DNA from: Ruminococcus flavefaciens
GTDB lineage: Bacteria > Bacillota > Clostridia > Oscillospirales > Ruminococcaceae
Length of the DNA stretch: 57,296 nt
Direction: 5' to 3'
Assembly: GCA_002371825.1 (NCBI GenBank)
Contig: DFHF01000030.1
Coordinates: 1-57,296, forward strand
Part shown: in pieces, positions 52,608 through 57,296 of the stretch
Position numbering within the stretch: the stretch's first letter is position 1
Layout: every line of letters begins with the position of its first letter
Made by a program: the position numbers and the translations under genes
Notes under the pieces: generated by a model
Database searches by the model: none
Told to the model about the DNA's origin: nothing
What the model saw: the letters and a program-made list of their open reading frames with translations, nothing else

Positions 52608-54083
52608 ATGACTAATAATGATCTTAAAATGCCGGTTGCTCTGATCGGCAATTCTTTTAAATACGAGATAGAGGCGATATTGAAGCTCTTCTTCAATACC
52701 GCCAGATTCTCCTTTATATCTGACCGCTCTTGTGAGACAGAAGACAGCTTCGTGATCGCAGAGATAAGGGACAATAAGCTTATTGCCGAGGTCAGACTAT
52801 CCGGCAGCAATATTGTATCAGATTCTGCTCCTGTGGGAACAGATGACGAGAATGAATTTAATCTTTGCAAGATGCTCTACCATATTCTCTGTCAGAAGAC
52901 CGGAATAATTCCTCCCTGGGGAATGATGACAGGTATCCGTCCCGTAAAGAAAGTCATAGAACTGATGAGACAGGGCCTCGGCAAAGAGGAGATATCTCAG
53001 CGCCTTTCTTCAAAATACGAGATATCCCCTTCTAAGTTTGATATTGCCTATGAGACAGCCGTTAATCAGCTTCCTATTCTTGATAAGATAGACAGCAGCG
53101 CAGTCAGTCTTTATGTTTCGATCCCCTTCTGTCCAACAAGATGCAGCTACTGCTCATTCGTTTCACACTCCATGGACTCAGCTATAAAGCTCATGCCTGA
53201 CTATATCGCTGCTCTTTGCCGTGAGCTTGTAATCATCAGCAATATAGTCCGTGAAACAAATACTAAAATAGATACAATCTATTTCGGCGGAGGAACTCCC
53301 ACTTCTTTATCCGCCTCTGACCTTAGAAAAATCATGGAGACTATCGCTGATAATTTTGACCTTGACAACGTCAGAGAATACAGCGTCGAAGCCGGAAGAC
53401 CAGATACAATCACTGAAGAAAAACTCCGTGTGATAAAAGATCTTGGTGCTCAGAGGATCTCTGTTAATCCTCAGACACTTAATGATGATGTTCTTAAGGT
53501 GATAGGCAGAAAACATTCCGGAGATGATGCGGTCAGAGCCTTTGAGCTTGCTAAAAAAATTGGATTTGATAATATCAATACCGATCTTATCGCTGGTCTG
53601 CCTACCGAATCTGCTGAAAGCTTCAGGAATACTCTCGACAAGATGATCGAGCTTGGACCCCAAAGTATTACAGTTCATACTCTGACACTGAAACGTGCAG
53701 CAAATCTGTTTGAACAGATTGAAAATATCAAAAATCCTGCCGCAGAGATGGTGGACTACAGTATAAAAAAACTAATGGAGAACGATTTTCTGCCTTATTA
53801 TATGTACCGCCAAAAAAATACTGTGGACAACCTTGAAAACATCGGTTACGCAAAAAAAGGTTTTGAATGCTACTATAATATCTTCATTATGGACGAAACC
53901 CAAACTATTCTGGGAGCCGGATGTGCAGCTTCTACAAAGCTTGTTTATCCTAACGGCAAGCTTACTCGTATCCATAATTATAAATTTCCTTATGAATATA
54001 TCCGAAGATTCGATCAGCTTATGACAAAAAAAGAGGAGGTCACTGAATGCCTGAAAAAAATCAGCTCTATGAAGCAGTTATAG
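52608..54083 (+). CDS. hemZ: Oxygen-independent coproporphyrinogen dehydrogenase-like HemZ
   Basis: Radical SAM enzyme of 491 residues in the HemN/HemZ group. An N-terminal extension (about 1-160) with GMMTGIRPVKKV marks the HemZ sub-family. The [4Fe-4S] motif CPTRCSYC (about 175-182) is followed by YFGGGTPTSL and EYSVEAGRPDTI. In clostridia that lack heme synthesis, such proteins may have another role. It begins 1 bp after the MBL gene, with AAGGA a little far upstream (about 11 nt), so coupling is likely. Confidence 0.88.
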   Translation: MTNNDLKMPVALIGNSFKYEIEAILKLFFNTARFSFISDRSCETEDSFVIAEIRDNKLIAEVRLSGSNIVSDSAPVGTDDENEFNLCKMLYHILCQKTGIIPPWGMMTGIRPVKKVIELMRQGLGKEEISQRLSSKYEISPSKFDIAYETAVNQLPILDKIDSSAVSLYVSIPFCPTRCSYCSFVSHSMDSAIKLMPDYIAALCRELVIISNIVRETNTKIDTIYFGGGTPTSLSASDLRKIMETIADNFDLDNVREYSVEAGRPDTITEEKLRVIKDLGAQRISVNPQTLNDDVLKVIGRKHSGDDAVRAFELAKKIGFDNINTDLIAGLPTESAESFRNTLDKMIELGPQSITVHTLTLKRAANLFEQIENIKNPAAEMVDYSIKKLMENDFLPYYMYRQKNTVDNLENIGYAKKGFECYYNIFIMDETQTILGAGCAASTKLVYPNGKLTRIHNYKFPYEYIRRFDQLMTKKEEVTECLKKISSMKQL

Positions 54084-55405
54084 AAGATATTACATCAGAA
54101 GGCAGCGGAGTCTGTCATATAGATGGTATGGCTGTTTTTGTCCCTGATACTGCTATAGGTGACAGGCTCACCGTTAAATTAGTCAAGGTATTAAAAAACT
54201 ATGCTTATGGTATCATCGATAAGATCATAACCCCTTCTCCGGACCGTATCGAAAACGATTGCCCTGTTTATAAAAAATGCGGCGGATGCTCGTTCCGCCA
54301 TATTTCATATGAGGCTGAGTGTCGCATAAAAGCTTCTATCGTGGAAAATGCCTTCAGGAGATTAGGAGGTATCGATGCTTCATATGAACCTTTTATAAGC
54401 GCTGATATATGTGAAGGCTACCGCAACAAAGCTCAGTACCCTGTTGCAGCAGCTGAAGGAAAAACTGTCTGCGGTTTTTTTGCTCAGAGAAGCCACCGTA
54501 TCGTTCCTGTGACGGATTGCGCTCTTCAACCACCTGTGTTCAGTTCCATTCTTTCAAAAACATTGGAACTTGCAAACAGCAAAAAGATCTCTCCGTATAA
54601 TGAGAGCTCTAATACAGGGATCCTTAGACATTTTTACCTCAGAAAAGGTGCACATTCCGGTGAAATAATGCTTTGCTTTGTTGTCCGTAAGGACATCTAT
54701 CGTCAGTTAATGCCAATCTGCAAAGAACTCTCTTCTGCTTTCCCTGAAATAAAAAGCTTTGTTATGAATATCAATCCCGATAAGACAAATGTCATCCTCG
54801 GAAAGGATTGCATAACTCTATTGGGAGATGATCTGATCTCTGATATAATGTGTGGAAATACTGTTGAGATATCGCCGCTTTCTTTCTATCAGGTCAATAC
54901 CGTTCAGGCGGAAAAGCTGTATGCAAAAGCTCTTGAATTTGCAGCTCCTGATATAAATGATGTTATAGCGGATCTTTACTGCGGTGCAGGCACTATCGGC
55001 CTTTCTATGGCAAGAAAATGCGAAAAGATAATCGGAATAGAGATAATTCCTGAAGCCGTTGAGAATGCCCGAAAAAATGCTCTGAACAATAAGATCTCTA
55101 ATGCTGAGTTTTATTCAGGCGATGCAGGAAAAGTTTTCGGAATGCTGAGAGAAAAAGGCTGTTCACCTGATATAATCATTGTTGACCCTCCTCGCAAGGG
55201 CTGTTCAGAAGAAACTCTTTCTCAGATCACATCTGCTGCTCCCAAGAAAATCGTAATGATCTCCTGCAACCCTTCTACTGCTGCCCGTGATGCTAAATGG
55301 CTTGCTGCAAACGAGTACTCAGTCGTGAAAATATGCGGAGCAGATCTTTTTCCAAGGACTCGTCATACAGAATGTGTCCTTCTCTTAAAACGAAATACAT
55401 TGTAA
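54047..55405 (+). CDS. 23S rRNA (uracil-C5)-methyltransferase, RlmCD/RumA family
   Basis: SAM-dependent m5U methyltransferase acting on 23S rRNA. It has an N-terminal TRAM domain (1-60), then the iron-sulfur cysteines CPVYKKCGGC (about 69-78) and a later Cys near 158. The SAM motif ADLYCGAGTIGLS lies near 305, the PPRKGC catalytic loop near 380, and the nucleophile in SCNPST near 405. It has 452 residues. The ATG at 54047 has GAGGAGG 7 nt upstream and lies inside the end of hemZ (37-bp overlap). B. subtilis RlmCD modifies U747 and U1939; which sites apply here is not visible. Confidence 0.9.
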   Translation: MPEKNQLYEAVIEDITSEGSGVCHIDGMAVFVPDTAIGDRLTVKLVKVLKNYAYGIIDKIITPSPDRIENDCPVYKKCGGCSFRHISYEAECRIKASIVENAFRRLGGIDASYEPFISADICEGYRNKAQYPVAAAEGKTVCGFFAQRSHRIVPVTDCALQPPVFSSILSKTLELANSKKISPYNESSNTGILRHFYLRKGAHSGEIMLCFVVRKDIYRQLMPICKELSSAFPEIKSFVMNINPDKTNVILGKDCITLLGDDLISDIMCGNTVEISPLSFYQVNTVQAEKLYAKALEFAAPDINDVIADLYCGAGTIGLSMARKCEKIIGIEIIPEAVENARKNALNNKISNAEFYSGDAGKVFGMLREKGCSPDIIIVDPPRKGCSEETLSQITSAAPKKIVMISCNPSTAARDAKWLAANEYSVVKICGADLFPRTRHTECVLLLKRNTL

Positions 55406-55410
55406 TAAAA

Positions 55411-55441
55411 AAACTGCCGGAGAACCGGCAGTTTTTCTTTT
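55411..55441 (+). terminator. Intrinsic terminator of the recJ-rlmCD operon
   Basis: Perfect stem AAACTGCCGG (55411-55420) / CCGGCAGTTT (55425-55434), loop AGAA, followed by TTCTTTT. Confidence 0.9.
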
Positions 55442-55479
55442 ATCCGGATCGGTCTCCGGAGAAATTTCTATTAATCACT

Positions 55480-55893
55480 TTATATACCAGACATTGCATT
55501 CATAAGAGTCTGTTCCGGTATTCTATGAAACCAGATATCACTTAGAGAATTTATTAGCTTTTCCGGAGTAAGAGGCTTAGAAATATAATCTGAGCATCGA
55601 TTCTGAATACTCCATAGTGCTGTGGTATTATCGAGCACTTTCTTATCACCTAAAAGTACAAAATCAAGATCATGAACCATTTTCCGCAATTCATAGAGTA
55701 TATTTTCTCTTCTGTAATTCGGATAAATATCATCTATATTAAAGAAAACTATCTGTGCTTCATGATCTCTGACATACTTAAAGCATTCTGATACCGATGT
55801 AAAGCCAACAAATTCTTCATCCGGCAATATCCGGCTGAGCATTGTACCAAGCTCATCAATGAATTTCCTGTCTGTGTCAATAGCGATCATCAT
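55480..55893 (-). CDS. Stand-alone pseudo-receiver domain protein
   Basis: A 137-residue single domain with a response-regulator receiver pattern. It has an alternating strand/helix layout, an acidic pair at the first strand (Asp6, Asp8), and the conserved Lys-Pro in YISKPLTPEKL (Lys106). The phospho-acceptor position after the third strand reads VFFNID, i.e. Asn52 in place of Asp. The Ser/Thr switch position reads LLGDK. It has no output domain. Signalling by phosphorylation therefore looks unlikely; a phosphate-independent binding role is inferred. It is downstream of the sortase gene on the same strand with a 114-bp gap and only a weak ribosome site. Confidence 0.65.
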   Translation of the reverse strand: MMIAIDTDRKFIDELGTMLSRILPDEEFVGFTSVSECFKYVRDHEAQIVFFNIDDIYPNYRRENILYELRKMVHDLDFVLLGDKKVLDNTTALWSIQNRCSDYISKPLTPEKLINSLSDIWFHRIPEQTLMNAMSGI

Positions 55894-56007
55894 AATTACT
55901 ACACCGCCTTTCGTTCAGGAAAAATGTACCTGTTCATCTCTCATTACTAAGGTACTATGTTATAAAACAATTGGGTACGAATGGTGATGATTATAGTATG
56001 AATATAA

Positions 56008-56763
56008 CTATGAATCCTCGATCACACCTACAAGCACTCCTCTTGCATCCTCAAACTCATAGGTACAAGTGGATAACAGCAGCAGGTGCTTATCGACAAG
56101 ATCTTCTTTTTCATAATTTTCAGTAAACACTGCTTCCGAAAAGAGTGTTTTTAGATAATCCTCCCTTTCATTTTCAGTAAGAAAAACTGTGTGATAGATC
56201 GGAGAATTACTTTTAATATTAAGATAGGCGAAAAAACTGATTTTTTTTACCTCATCATTAGCTATCAGATAACCAATGTTATGCTGTTCCAGAAATGATC
56301 GTTCTTTAAAGGAAAAGATCTGAGCAAACATACGCATCCCGGAAAAATGATGTCCGTATACTATTGAAGTAAATCCGGAAAAATCCGGGAGGCATCGGCA
56401 GTCAAGAAAAGGTACACCGAGCTGATTATCACTTCCGTCAAGAGCGTGGTGAAGATAATAGTCGTTGTCTTCAGACTGAACAATGGGATAGTCAATATTA
56501 GTTTCAGGTATCTTGATCCATCCAACAATATCACTATTATAATTTTCTGCTTTTTCAAGCGGAGAATTATTTTCATCTGAAGCTTGCTTTTCATTTTCAA
56601 AGTGAATATCAGGCCGGATATTATCTATCTCCTCTGTAAGCCGTTCATAGTCTTCCTGAAGCTCTTTTTCGGGAAGATATACATCTTTTCTGTAACGCAG
56701 ACCAGCATAGATGCCTGCTGTGCATACAATTAACATTGCTGCTGCGATAAGATATTTTCTCAT
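56008..56763 (-). CDS. Class B sortase
   Basis: Membrane-anchored transpeptidase that joins surface proteins to the cell wall. An N-terminal membrane helix (about 4-21) is followed by a charged linker and a sortase domain with NSDIVGWIKIPETNIDYPIVQ-like entry (about 76-96). The catalytic residues are His138 in YGHHF, Cys233 in LSTCTY and Arg241 in EDARGV. The EFEDARGVLVG ending is typical of SrtB. Its ATG overlaps the stop of the surface-protein gene, which ends in a PPKTG sorting signal. Clostridial SrtB enzymes are known to take (S/P)PXTG motifs, so the pair fits as enzyme and substrate. Confidence 0.92.
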   Translation of the reverse strand: MRKYLIAAAMLIVCTAGIYAGLRYRKDVYLPEKELQEDYERLTEEIDNIRPDIHFENEKQASDENNSPLEKAENYNSDIVGWIKIPETNIDYPIVQSEDNDYYLHHALDGSDNQLGVPFLDCRCLPDFSGFTSIVYGHHFSGMRMFAQIFSFKERSFLEQHNIGYLIANDEVKKISFFAYLNIKSNSPIYHTVFLTENEREDYLKTLFSEAVFTENYEKEDLVDKHLLLLSTCTYEFEDARGVLVGVIEDS

Positions 56764-57296
56764 TGCTTCTGTTTACCCTTCTTGCGCTTCGTAAGCAGCA
56801 GCAATGCCATTATTACCATAAGACCTGCTGCTCCGGCTATACACTTAAGCCAGAAAGAACCATCAGCTGCAAGAAGGCCGGTTTTCGGAGGATCATAATC
56901 TTCGTCAACGGCTGCATAGAAGATCCATTTGAATTCTATCTGCCCTTCAACATGACCTGAACCATCAGGCCCCTCAAGAACGTGTTCACCGTCCTTATCG
57001 ATCAGACGATGTCCATTGCTTACTCCGTGAAGAACATCAAGCTCATTCCATACCACAGTGCATGAAAGGGTATGACTATCTCCGGGAGCATAATATCCGC
57101 AGTCCTTTACCTCTTGGGTAAGATCAAAATTACCGTTACCGGTAACTGTTCCGGAATAAAACTCTTCTCCGTCAAGAAAAAATTTACATTCACAGCCCTC
57201 TTCAAGATCGATCTCTCCATCTTTCCATAAAGGCTCTACATAAAAGTAGATATTATAAGCTTTATCATCACGGAGATTCATCAGCTGGACGTCTTT
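56760..57296 (-). CDS. Sortase-anchored surface protein, C-terminal part (cut by window edge)
   Basis: The reading frame is open to the window edge, so the protein is 5'-truncated; 178 residues are seen. It has a beta-rich extracellular domain with FFLDGEEFYSGTVTGNG, four cysteines and several Gly/Asp turns, resembling pilin or adhesin wall domains. The cell-wall sorting signal follows: PPKTG, then a hydrophobic helix (about 20 residues) and the basic tail KRKKGKQKQ. It is probably the substrate of the overlapping sortase B. I cannot name the family from this fragment. Confidence 0.8.
   Translation of the reverse strand, partial: KDVQLMNLRDDKAYNIYFYVEPLWKDGEIDLEEGCECKFFLDGEEFYSGTVTGNGNFDLTQEVKDCGYYAPGDSHTLSCTVVWNELDVLHGVSNGHRLIDKDGEHVLEGPDGSGHVEGQIEFKWIFYAAVDEDYDPPKTGLLAADGSFWLKCIAGAAGLMVIMALLLLTKRKKGKQKQ

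Noticed and set aside
1..57296. Mobile elements, prophage genes, attachment sites or CRISPR arrays
   Set aside because: I saw no transposase, integrase, phage structural gene, terminal inverted repeats with target duplication, or evenly spaced direct repeats. The tRNA-Pro 3' end has no nearby duplicated copy.

Overview
The window looks like a chromosomal core segment of a low-to-mid GC clostridial Firmicute, most likely a Ruminococcus-like member of the Oscillospiraceae. The reasons are the order hprK-murB-rapZ-whiA-dnaE-pfkA, the rnj-gdpP-rplI-dnaB and recJ-relA-MBL-hemZ runs, an intact sporulation sigma factor SigK, strong AGGAGG ribosome sites, and frequent GTG/TTG starts. I see no phage, IS element, integrase or CRISPR array. 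The genus is inference from gene content only.

Layout. (1) 1-12017, minus strand: rpe, three Rnf-like membrane genes (D, E, A), a membrane-anchored glycosidase-like protein, hprK, murB, rapZ, whiA, dnaE, and the first half of pfkA, which has its own promoter. (2) 12270-15571, plus: sigK, a small HD (alarmone hydrolase-like) protein, a DnaD-domain protein and a DnaI/DnaC-type helicase loader. (3) 15651-20705, minus: a heterodimeric ABC exporter, a UDP-sugar pyrophosphorylase and tRNA-Pro(GGG). (4) 20785-22712, minus: a pair of PH-domain membrane proteins (YdbT/YdbS type). (5) 22797-25184, plus: an AGCS amino-acid:cation symporter and a degenerate phosphohexomutase. (6) 25266-34587, plus: RNase J with a long structured leader, then gdpP, rplI, dnaB, tilS and ftsH. 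(7) 34678-40093, plus: an FHA / SEDS (RodA-FtsW) / transpeptidase trio, hpf, a LUD protein and a CmpB-family membrane protein. (8) 40212-45322, minus: a very long MacB-like ABC protein and a sugar-binding-domain/GGDEF fusion. (9) 45585-55405, plus: ppa, prs, then recJ-relA-MBL-hemZ-rlmCD. (10) 55480-57296, minus: a pseudo-receiver, a class B sortase and the end of a PPKTG-anchored surface protein.

The genes are mostly housekeeping: replication (dnaE, dnaB, DnaD, DnaI, recJ), RNA turnover and translation (rnj, tilS, rlmCD, rplI, hpf, tRNA-Pro), envelope growth (murB, SEDS-PBP, rapZ, sortase), and nucleotide signalling (gdpP for c-di-AMP, relA and the small HD protein for ppGpp, GGDEF for c-di-GMP).

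The most unusual items are these. First, an Rnf-like D-E-A membrane module has no rnfB, rnfC or rnfG beside it and has lost three of the four cysteines expected to hold the intramembrane [2Fe-2S] cluster. Second, a phosphohexomutase-fold protein has lost its catalytic, metal-binding and phosphate-binding loops. Third, two genes (whiA and the CmpB-family gene) appear to start with AUA behind strong Shine-Dalgarno sites. Fourth, RNase J is preceded by a roughly 330-nt leader with mutually exclusive hairpins. Fifth, a receiver domain with Asn at the phospho-acceptor site lies downstream of the sortase pair. Many promoters (TTGACA/17 bp/TATAAT type) and hairpin-T terminators can be read directly.
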